DNA of 64,000 nt from Actinomadura luteofluorescens (GTDB lineage Bacteria; Actinomycetota; Actinomycetes; Streptosporangiales; Streptosporangiaceae), in the NCBI RefSeq assembly GCF_013409365.1, contig NZ_JACCBA010000001.1, forward strand, positions 1,736,001-1,800,000. The letters are read 5' to 3'. The notes under the pieces are model-generated. The model searched no databases. It was not told the origin of the DNA and saw only the letters and a list, made by a program, of their open reading frames with translations. Both the position numbers and the translations under genes were made by a program. This document shows, one piece after another, positions 45,989 through 53,215 of this stretch. Numbering within the stretch: the stretch's first letter is position 1; every line of letters begins with the position of its first letter.

Positions 45989-47899
45989 TCAACGGGCCGG
46001 ACGGACGACGAGCGCGCTGCCGCCGCCGCGCCGGGTCGGCTCGGCGACCGCCTGGACGAGCCCGGGCCGCAGGAACTCCAGCCCGGTCGCGGCGCCGATC
46101 ACGCCCTGCGGCGGGCCGGGGAAGAGCTCCAGCCGGTGCCCGCGGGCGGCGAGGTCGCGGCCGTACCGGTCGATGAACGCCTGCTCGGCGAAGACCTGCG
46201 GGGTGTTGCGCTGGGTGGCGCGCGGCGCGGCGAGCGCGGCGGGCAGGTCCATGCCGAGGTCGAGGCGGTTCACCAGGATCTGCAGCACCGTCGTGATGAT
46301 CGTCGAGCCGCCGGGCGTGCCGACCGCGAGCCGCGGGCGCCCCTCCTCGAGCACCAGCGTCGGGGCCATGCTGCTGCGCGGCCGCTTGTGCGGGCCGGGC
46401 AGGTTCGGGTCGGGCGCCTGGCCGGGCGCCGGCGGCTGGAAGGAGAAGTCGGTCAGCTCGTTGTTCAGCAGGAACCCGCGCCCCGGCACGGTGATGCCGC
46501 TGCCGCCGAACTGCTCGATCGACAGCGTGTAGGACACGACGTCCCCCCACTTGTCGGCGACGACGAGGTGGGTGGTCTGCGGGCCCTCGAACGCCAGCGC
46601 CCTGGTCTGGGTGCCCGGCGGGACGCACGGCTCGTAGCGGCCGTCGGGCGAGCCGGGGGCGACCGGCGCGGGGGCCGCCCGGTCCGGCTTGATCTGGCAG
46701 GCGCGCTCGCGGGCGAACCCGGAGGACAGCAGCTCCTCCAGCGGCACGTCCACCTTGTCGGCGTCGCCGACGTAGCGGCCGCGGTCGGCGTAGGCGAGCT
46801 TGGACGCCTCCAGGTAGTAGTGCAGGGCCGTGACGGGGTCGCGCGGGTCGAGCCGGAAGTTGCCGAGGATGTTGAGCGCCTCCCCGACGGTGGAGCCGCC
46901 GGACGACGACGGCGGCATGCCGTACACGTCCGTCCCCCGGTAGGAGACGTGGGTGGGCTTGCGCGGCACCGCCCGGTAGGCGCCCAGGTCGCCGCGCTCC
47001 ATCAGGCCGGGGCGGACGGCGCGGGTCGCCTTCGGGTCGACCGGCGGCCGGGCGACCGTCTCGACGATCTCCTTGCCGAGCCCGCCCTCGTAGAACCAGT
47101 CGGTGCCGTGCCTCGCCAGCTCCCGGTACGTGTCGGCGAGGTCGGGGTTGCGGAACACCGAGCCGACCTCGGGCACCTTGCCGCCGGGCAGGAACAGCTC
47201 GCGGGTCGGGACGATGTCGCGGAAGCGCGCCTCGTTCACCGCGGTCTGGTCGTGGAACTCCTGGTCGACGACGAAGCCCCGGTCCGCGACCCCGATCGCC
47301 GGGCGCAGCAGGCTGCCGAGGTCGCGGGTGCCGAAGCGGCGCAGCGCGAGGTCCCACTGGGCGAGCGTGCCGGGCACGCCGACGCTCAGCCCGCTGGTGA
47401 CGGCCTGGTCGAACGGCAGCGGCCTGCCCGTCGCCGGGTCGACGAAGGAGTCCTGGCGCATGCGCTTCGGCGCGAACTCGCGGCCGTCGAGCGCGTACAC
47501 GCGGCGCGTCCGGGCGTTGTAGTACGTGATGAAGCCGCCGCCGCCGATGGCCGACACGTACGGCTCGGTGACCCCGAGCGTCGCGGCGGACGCGACCGCC
47601 GCGTCCATCGCGTTGCCGCCGCGCTTGAGGACCTCCAGGGCCGTCCTGCTGGCGTCCGGGTCGACGGTGGAGACCGCGCCGCCGAATCCGGTGGCGACGG
47701 CCTGCTTGGCCGGCGGGGCCGGGTGCCCCGGCGCGGCGGGCCTCGGGACGGGGGCGGCGCCCGCGGAGGCGGGGACGGTGAGGGACGCGGCGACCGCCAG
47801 CGCGGCGACGGCGGCCGTCCGGCGCCGGTTCCGCGATCGTCCCGGCGGCGCGGGCGGACGGGGCGGGGACGCATGCGAGGGCGACGGGAAGCGCAACAC
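45989..47899 (-). CDS. ggt: Secreted gamma-glutamyltransferase
   Basis: 636 aa precursor. An Arg-rich N-terminus, hydrophobic stretch and Ala-rich cleavage region (about 25-55) form a signal peptide. The large subunit contains GGNAMDAAVASAATLGVTEPYVSAIGGGGF and the gamma-glutamyl-binding Arg region; autocleavage is predicted before T442 (TTHLVVADKWGDVVSYT), the catalytic Thr of the small subunit, followed by PGRGFLLNNEL and GTPGGSTIITT. It cleaves glutathione-type bonds outside the cell. GTG at 47899 is preceded by GGAGG. Confidence 0.93.
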   Translation of the reverse strand: MLRFPSPSHASPPRPPAPPGRSRNRRRTAAVAALAVAASLTVPASAGAAPVPRPAAPGHPAPPAKQAVATGFGGAVSTVDPDASRTALEVLKRGGNAMDAAVASAATLGVTEPYVSAIGGGGFITYYNARTRRVYALDGREFAPKRMRQDSFVDPATGRPLPFDQAVTSGLSVGVPGTLAQWDLALRRFGTRDLGSLLRPAIGVADRGFVVDQEFHDQTAVNEARFRDIVPTRELFLPGGKVPEVGSVFRNPDLADTYRELARHGTDWFYEGGLGKEIVETVARPPVDPKATRAVRPGLMERGDLGAYRAVPRKPTHVSYRGTDVYGMPPSSSGGSTVGEALNILGNFRLDPRDPVTALHYYLEASKLAYADRGRYVGDADKVDVPLEELLSSGFARERACQIKPDRAAPAPVAPGSPDGRYEPCVPPGTQTRALAFEGPQTTHLVVADKWGDVVSYTLSIEQFGGSGITVPGRGFLLNNELTDFSFQPPAPGQAPDPNLPGPHKRPRSSMAPTLVLEEGRPRLAVGTPGGSTIITTVLQILVNRLDLGMDLPAALAAPRATQRNTPQVFAEQAFIDRYGRDLAARGHRLELFPGPPQGVIGAATGLEFLRPGLVQAVAEPTRRGGGSALVVRPAR

Positions 47900-48281
47900 C
47901 GGACCTCCAGACGAACGCGGCGCCCCTACGGTGCCATTGATCTTCAGTCCGCGCCAGCGTCCGCACCGGCCGACCCCGGCCGACCCTCGCCCGGCGGGCC
48001 GGGCGACACAAAGATCATTAAGCGCTTTCCTCATTGGAAATGAGGCGTATTCGCTCGGAACGCTCCATCAGAAAGGGAGTCGGCCTCCCTGTGCCGAGCG
48101 TGAGGGATCCGCTGCGACACGTCGCCGACCTGCGATGGTTGTCAGGATCCGACAACGGCCTGACCACACTAATCACCCACAAAACGTTGCTATTTTGCCC
48201 ATAGTTGGTGAATTCTTAGGGACTTCAGCCAGCCGTCACCTCGCGAACAGCGGCGCGGGTTCAGGCCTTGGGGGACCACCT
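47900..48281. promoter_or_regulatory. Divergent control region between ggt and APC permease
   Basis: 382 bp without coding pattern, the most AT-rich spacer of the window at its right end. Two clear inverted repeats: CCTCATT-GGA-AATGAGG (48029-48045, perfect 7 bp arms) and GTTGTC-AGGATCC-GACAAC (48138-48156, perfect 6 bp arms). They are candidate operators for ggt and for the permease. No riboswitch consensus could be recognised. Confidence 0.5.
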
Positions 48282-50150
48282 ATGACCTTGGACATGCGCA
48301 TGCGCAACAACATGTTCCGCCGGCTGCCGGTCGAGCAGGCGACCGGCAGGCTCTACGGCGGCCGGCACCGGCTCCGCGTGGTCTACCGGACCCGCGATCT
48401 CGTCGTGCTCGGCCTCGGCGTCATGATCGGATCCGGCATCTTCAAGATCGCCGGGGAGCAGGCGTCCTCCACGGCGGGGCCCGGGGTGCTCGTGTCGTTC
48501 CTCATCGCGGGTGGCGTGTGCGTGCTGGCCGCGCTCGCCTTCGCCGAGCTCTCCTCGATCATCCCGGTCGCGGGCAGCGCCTACTCCTTCAGCTACGTCG
48601 CGTTCGGCGAGGTCTGGGCGTGGGTCGTCGGCTGGGCTCTGATCATGGAGCTGCTGCTGGCCGCGTCGGTGCTCGCCCGGGTCTGGTCCCTCTACGCGAC
48701 GCAGGCGCTGCACGACTTCGGGGTGCCGATCCCGAGCGGGCTCGGCGACCTGATCGGCCAGCAGAAGGGGCCGGACGTGTTCGCGCTCGGCATCCTGCTG
48801 CTGGTCGTCCTGATGCTCGCCGGCGGCAGCCGGATGAGCCTGAAGTCGCTGTGGTTCATGGTGCTGGCCAAGGTCATCGTGATCGGGCTCGTCATCGCGA
48901 CCGCGCTGAAGTTCTTCCACCCCGGCAACCTCACCCCCTTCCTGCCGCCCTCCCAGCCCGCGCCCGCGAGCGACAAGACGGTGCTGGACGCCGTGCTCGG
49001 CGCGGTCGGCGGCGGCACCCCGCACGTGTTCGGGACCTGGGGCATGCTCGCGGCCGCGCCCGCCATCGCCTTCGCCTACATCGGGTTCGACCTCATCGCG
49101 ACGGCCTCGGAGGAGACCGACGACGCGCCCCGCAAGGTCCCGCGCGGGATCCTCACCGCCCTGGTCACCGCGATCGTGCTGTACGTGGCCGTGGCGTTCG
49201 CGCTGGTCGGCATGATGGGGATGGACGGCATCGCCAAGCTGAACCCCGACAAGCTGCTGCTCGCCGCGGCCTTCGACTCGGTCGGCGCGGGCGCCATGGG
49301 CAAGATCGTCGACGTGGGCGCGATGCTCGCGCTGACCACTGTGATCCTGGTGCTGATGATCAGCCTGACCCGGGTGGTGTTCTCCATCTCGCGGGACGGC
49401 CTGCTGCCGCGCCCCCTGGCCGCGATGAGCCGCTACAAGGTGCCGTCCCGCGCCACGCTCGTCGCCGGCGGCGCGGCGGTGGTCATGTCGCAGACGGTCG
49501 ACGTGCTCACGCTGGAGCAGCTCGTCGTGATCGGCTCCCTGTTCGCGTTCCTGTTCGTCGCGGCGGCGGTGCTGGCGCTGCGCCGCTCCCGGCCCGACCT
49601 GCACCGGCCCTTCCGGATGCCCGCGGCGCCGCTGGTCGTCCTCGTGACGATCGTCGCGGTGGGCTGGCTGATGCTGAACCTGAACGTCCAGACCTGGGGG
49701 TACTTCGCCGTCTGGATGGGCGTCGGGCTCGTCCTCTACATGGTCTACGGGCGCCGCAAGAGCCAGATGAAGCTCCTCCTGGACGCGCCGCCCGAACGCC
49801 CGGCCGCCGCGCGGCTCGCCCCCGCCCCGCCGCCCGGCATGGCCCCGCCGCCCGGCATGGCACCCCAGCACGGCATGGTCCCCCAGCCCGGCATGGCACC
49901 GCCGCCCGGGGCGGCCACGCCGCCCGGCCCGTGGGACCTCTACTCCTCCCCCGGGCCGTACGGGACGGGCCCCTGGTCGGCCGAACGGCGCCCCGGCACG
50001 CCCGAGAGCCCCTACCCGACCGGCCGGTACTCGACGGGACGGCAGCCGGGCGGCCAGTTCGCCCGCGATCCCCGTCCCGGCGAGCGTCACCCCTCCGGTC
50101 AGGGCGACGAGCCCCAGGAGCCGCCGCACGGCGGCCGGCACCGCCGCTGA
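48282..50150 (+). CDS. APC-superfamily amino-acid permease with long Pro-rich tail
   Basis: 622 aa. Residues 35-480 form a 12-span amino acid/polyamine/organocation carrier: LVVLGLGVMIGSGIFKIAGEQA, AFAELSSIIPVAGSAYSFSYVAFGEVWAW and FIGFDLIATASEETDDAPRKVPRGI-like blocks. The last 130 residues are disordered, Gly/Pro/Met- then Arg-rich, and cytosolic. The cationic amino-acid transporter group is closest. Starts ATG 48282 after GGGGGA. A strong hairpin ends the transcript. Confidence 0.92.
   Translation: MTLDMRMRNNMFRRLPVEQATGRLYGGRHRLRVVYRTRDLVVLGLGVMIGSGIFKIAGEQASSTAGPGVLVSFLIAGGVCVLAALAFAELSSIIPVAGSAYSFSYVAFGEVWAWVVGWALIMELLLAASVLARVWSLYATQALHDFGVPIPSGLGDLIGQQKGPDVFALGILLLVVLMLAGGSRMSLKSLWFMVLAKVIVIGLVIATALKFFHPGNLTPFLPPSQPAPASDKTVLDAVLGAVGGGTPHVFGTWGMLAAAPAIAFAYIGFDLIATASEETDDAPRKVPRGILTALVTAIVLYVAVAFALVGMMGMDGIAKLNPDKLLLAAAFDSVGAGAMGKIVDVGAMLALTTVILVLMISLTRVVFSISRDGLLPRPLAAMSRYKVPSRATLVAGGAAVVMSQTVDVLTLEQLVVIGSLFAFLFVAAAVLALRRSRPDLHRPFRMPAAPLVVLVTIVAVGWLMLNLNVQTWGYFAVWMGVGLVLYMVYGRRKSQMKLLLDAPPERPAAARLAPAPPPGMAPPPGMAPQHGMVPQPGMAPPPGAATPPGPWDLYSSPGPYGTGPWSAERRPGTPESPYPTGRYSTGRQPGGQFARDPRPGERHPSGQGDEPQEPPHGGRHRR
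49828..49911 (+). repeat. Tandem PPGMAP-type codon repeat in the permease tail
   Basis: About five imperfect 18 bp units of CCGCCCGGCATGGCCCCG type encode successive P-P-G-M-A-P hexapeptides (variants PQHGMV, PQPGMA). The units are near-identical at DNA level, showing recent local duplication. Confidence 0.75.
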
Positions 50151-50220
50151 GAGAACTTCGGTTTTGTAAGGATCCGCCGAACACCGGGCCCGCCGCACGA
50201 CCGGGCCCGGCGCAGGACCC

Positions 50221-50252
50221 AGGGCGCCGCCCCCTTCCCGGGGCGGCGCCCT
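50221..50252 (+). terminator. Hairpin terminator after APC permease
   Basis: Perfect 13 bp stem AGGGCGCCGCCCC / GGGGCGGCGCCCT with a 6-base loop, 70 bp after the stop. It separates the permease from the NUDIX operon. Confidence 0.75.
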
Positions 50253-50316
50253 CGCCCGTCTCCGGGAGAACGGACTGGACAGCGGCTCCCGTCCGGGTTA
50301 TGTTCTTCTCATACCG

Positions 50317-50330
50317 AGATGAACTCATCT
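50317..50330. promoter_or_regulatory. Palindromic operator of the NUDIX/NrtR-like operon
   Basis: Perfect inverted repeat AGATGA-AC-TCATCT, followed at once by TGAG-ACTTA-CTCA (50331-50343). Both are AT-richer than their surroundings and lie 30-50 bp before the first gene of the operon, where the NrtR-like winged helix of that gene product could bind. Confidence 0.55.
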
Positions 50331-50369
50331 TGAGACTTACTCAGGCCGAGATCGACGGGAGGCGGGCGG

Positions 50370-51203
50370 ATGACCCCGGAACCGAGGCGCGACGAGAGCG
50401 AGTTCCTCGCGAACTACGACCCGCGCGACTACGACCCGGTCGCCGTGACGGTGGACGTGGTCGCGCTCACCATCCGCGACGGCGCCCTCCACGTCCTGCT
50501 GGTGCGGAGGGGGAACGCCCCCCACGAGGGGATGTGGGCGCTGCCCGGCGGCTTCGTCCAGGCGGGCGGCCCGCTCCAGGGCACCGACGCCGAGGACCTG
50601 CCCGACGCGGCCGTCCGGGAGCTGGCCGAGGAGACCGGGCTCAGCGCCAAGGGGGGCGCGCTCAGCCGGGTCCACCTGGAGCAGCTGGGCACCTACGGCT
50701 CCCCCGGCCGCGACCCGCGGATGCGCGTCATCTCCGTCGCCTACCTGGCGTTCGCGCCCGAGCTGCCGGACCCGGAGGCGGGCGGCGACGCGGCCGACGC
50801 CGCCTGGGTGCCGGTGGACGCGCTGGGCCTGGCGGAGTCCGGGGACCAGCGCCCCGGCACCACCCGCCGGCTGGCGTTCGACCACGCGCGGATCCTGTCG
50901 GACGGGCTGGAGCGGGCGCGCGGGAAGCTGGAGTACACCCCGCTCGCCACGGCGTTCTGCGGCGGCGAGTTCACCATCCCCGAGCTGCGCTCGGTGTACG
51001 AGGCGGTGTGGGGCGAGGAGCTGCACGCCGGCAACTTCCACCGCAAGGTCCTGTCCGTCCCGGGGTTCGTGGAGAGCACCGGCGCGACGTCCGACCGCGG
51101 AGGCCGGCGCGGCGGCCCGCGCCCCCGCCTCTACCGCGCGGGCGACGCCCGGCTCCTGCACCCGGCTCTCTTGCGGCCGAGTCGGGAGGAGGAGATCAGA
51201 TGA
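50370..51203 (+). CDS. NUDIX hydrolase with NrtR-like winged helix
   Basis: 277 aa. The N-terminal NUDIX domain (about 25-175) has GMWALPGGFVQAGG and an intact REL-x-EE-TGL core, but the Glu expected right after GGFV is missing and an insert of about 10 residues sits inside the NUDIX box. The C-terminal 90 residues match the NrtR DNA-binding winged helix (FTIPELRSVYEAVWGEELHAGNFHRKVL in register). NrtR proteins sense ADP-ribose-like nucleotides and repress operons; here it heads a four-gene operon whose other products do not make NAD. Stop overlaps the next ATG (ATGA). Likely local regulator and nucleotide sensor. Confidence 0.88.
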   Translation: MTPEPRRDESEFLANYDPRDYDPVAVTVDVVALTIRDGALHVLLVRRGNAPHEGMWALPGGFVQAGGPLQGTDAEDLPDAAVRELAEETGLSAKGGALSRVHLEQLGTYGSPGRDPRMRVISVAYLAFAPELPDPEAGGDAADAAWVPVDALGLAESGDQRPGTTRRLAFDHARILSDGLERARGKLEYTPLATAFCGGEFTIPELRSVYEAVWGEELHAGNFHRKVLSVPGFVESTGATSDRGGRRGGPRPRLYRAGDARLLHPALLRPSREEEIR

Positions 51204-52228
51204 GCGGGAGCGATCTGGACGACGCGCTGGCGCGGCTCGGTCGGGCCCGTGTTCCCGCCGACCTGTTCGGCGACGACGAGGCGGAGGCGGTGCGGCGCTA
51301 CCGGCGGCTGGCCCGGCTCCTGCACCCGGACGCGGGCGGCCGCCGGACCGAGGAGGCGTTCGTCAGGCTGACCTCGCTCTGGCGCGCCCACAACCGCGGC
51401 GACGAGACGCTGATCACCACGCGCCGCCACGCGTACCGGCTGGAGGGCGACCCGATCGGCGGCGACCTCGCGGTGCTGTACGCGGCGCGCCCGGAGCCGG
51501 GACGCGAGGTGCTGGTGAAGATGCCGCGCGACCCGGCCGACGGCGACCTGCTCGAACGCGAGGCCGTGGCGCTCCGCCAGCTTCCCAAGGACGGCGACGC
51601 CCGGTTCCTGCCCTACGTGCCGCGGCTCGTCGAGTCGTTCCGGCACCGGGACGCCGCCACCGGGACGCAGCGGCAGGTCAACGTGATCGCCGCCCTGGAC
51701 GGCTTCCACAGCCTCGCCGAGGTCAAGCGCGCCCACCCCGGCGGCGTCGACCCGCGCGACGCGGCCTGGATGTGGCGGCGCCTGCTGGCGGGCCTCGGCT
51801 TCGCGCACCGCGCGGGCGTCCTGCACGGCGCGGTGCTGCCCGACCACGTGATGATCCACCCTGAGGAGCACGGCCTGGTCCTGGTCGACTGGTGCTACTC
51901 CGTCCCCGGCTGCTACGCGCACGCCGACCCCTCGGGTCGCGTCCCGGCGATGGTCGGGCGGTACGCCGGCTGGTACCCGCCCGAGGTGCCGGAACGGCGG
52001 CCGGCGAGCGCGGCGACCGACATCTTCATGGCCACCAGGTGCATGACCGACCTGATGGGCGACAAGGCCCCGAAGGCGATGCGCTCGTTCGCGCGCGGCT
52101 GCACGTCGCCGGCGCAGAACCGGCGCCCCTCCGACGCCTGGCGGCTGCTGGCCGAGTTCGACGAGCTGCTGGAGCGGCTCTACGGCCCGCGCCGCTTCCG
52201 GCCCTTCCACATGCCCGCCACCCGCTGA
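51200..52228 (+). CDS. J-domain protein fused to a pseudokinase
   Basis: 342 aa. Residues 5-65 resemble a DnaJ J-domain, with YRRLARLLHPD and the HPD tripeptide at 42-44, which stimulates DnaK. Residues 75-335 follow a protein kinase fold: the ATP-anchor K107 (VLVKMPRD) and C-helix Glu (LEREAVALRQL) are kept, and the metal Asp is D230 (VDWCYS). But the catalytic loop is H209-G-A-V-L-P-D-H, so the HRD Asp, the Lys and the Asn are Ala, Leu and His. Phosphotransfer by the usual route is unlikely. ATG overlaps the NUDIX stop, with GGAGGAGGAG upstream. Operon with vWA and PurA-like genes. Confidence 0.85.
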   Translation: MSGSDLDDALARLGRARVPADLFGDDEAEAVRRYRRLARLLHPDAGGRRTEEAFVRLTSLWRAHNRGDETLITTRRHAYRLEGDPIGGDLAVLYAARPEPGREVLVKMPRDPADGDLLEREAVALRQLPKDGDARFLPYVPRLVESFRHRDAATGTQRQVNVIAALDGFHSLAEVKRAHPGGVDPRDAAWMWRRLLAGLGFAHRAGVLHGAVLPDHVMIHPEEHGLVLVDWCYSVPGCYAHADPSGRVPAMVGRYAGWYPPEVPERRPASAATDIFMATRCMTDLMGDKAPKAMRSFARGCTSPAQNRRPSDAWRLLAEFDELLERLYGPRRFRPFHMPATR

Positions 52229-52240
52229 AGGAGAGAGATC

Positions 52241-53212
52241 ATGGGAAGCGGAAACTGGTCCACCGACGTCTACGCCGCGCGCGCGAGCTACCGCGCGTCC
52301 ACCGGCGCCAGCGCGTTCGCCTACTCCGACGGCGGCGCGACCGCCGTCCACCCCGACCTGGACCCGCGCGGCGTGACCGTCCGGGAGAGCCGGGACTCCG
52401 ACGACCACCCCGAGTCGCTCGCGATCGGCGTGCTGTTCGACGTGACCGGCTCGATGGGGACCGTGCCGCGGACGCTGCAGGCCAAGCTCCCCGACCTGCT
52501 CGGGCTGCTGCTGCGCAAGGGGTACGTCGAGCACCCGCACATCCTGTTCGGCGCGGTCGGCGACGCGACCTGCGACCGGGCGCCGCTCCAGGTCGGGCAG
52601 TTCGAGGCCGACAACCGGATGGACGACGACCTCGGCAAGATCCTCCTTGAGGGCGGGGGCGGCGGCCAGATGCGCGAGTCCTACGAGCTGGCCATGTACT
52701 TCATGGCGCGGCACACCGCGATCGACTGCCTCGACCGGCGGGGCAAGCGCGGCTACCTGTTCATGATCGGGGACGAGCTGGCCTACCCGAAGGCGAAGCG
52801 GCGCGAGATCGCCGCGGTGATCGGCGGCGAGCCGGACAGGGACGTCCCCATCGAGAAGCTCGTCCGCGAGCTGCAGAGGAAGTACGACGTGTACTTCATC
52901 ATCCCGGAGGGCGCCTACCACTCCGGCAGGCGCGAGGTGAAGGACTTCTGGCAGAAGCTGCTCGGCCAGAACGTGCTCTACCTGGACGACCTGGACGCGG
53001 TCTGCGAGACCATCGCGCTGACGATCGGGCTCGCCGAGGACGCCATCGACCTCGGCGAGGGGCTGGACCACCTGGCGGAGGCCGGCTCGGACGCCGGCGC
53101 CTCGGTGTCGCGGGCGCTGGCCCGGCTGGACGCGGCCCGCGCACCGGTCGCGGTCTCCTCCACGCCGCCCGGCCTCGACGCCTCCGGCCCGTCCGCGACG
53201 ACCCGCCTCTGA
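52241..53212 (+). CDS. von Willebrand factor A domain protein with MIDAS
   Basis: 323 aa, cytosolic. A core vWA fold: the metal-ion adhesion site D67-V-T69-G-S71-M in GVLFDVTGSMG, then LFGAVGDATCD and a later conserved Asp in MIGDEL. Only the first 40 and last 60 residues lie outside the domain. vWA proteins of this kind scaffold complexes with kinases, ATPases or chaperones. 12 bp after the J-pseudokinase gene, 3 bp before the PurA-like gene; clearly one transcript. Starts ATG with GAGAGAG upstream. Confidence 0.85.
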   Translation: MGSGNWSTDVYAARASYRASTGASAFAYSDGGATAVHPDLDPRGVTVRESRDSDDHPESLAIGVLFDVTGSMGTVPRTLQAKLPDLLGLLLRKGYVEHPHILFGAVGDATCDRAPLQVGQFEADNRMDDDLGKILLEGGGGGQMRESYELAMYFMARHTAIDCLDRRGKRGYLFMIGDELAYPKAKRREIAAVIGGEPDRDVPIEKLVRELQRKYDVYFIIPEGAYHSGRREVKDFWQKLLGQNVLYLDDLDAVCETIALTIGLAEDAIDLGEGLDHLAEAGSDAGASVSRALARLDAARAPVAVSSTPPGLDASGPSATTRL

Positions 53213-53215
53213 CCC

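Noticed and set aside
48000..48281. Riboswitch (for example cyclic-di-AMP ydaO type) before the APC permease
   Set aside because: Inverted repeats are present but I could not match the conserved core sequences of a known riboswitch class.
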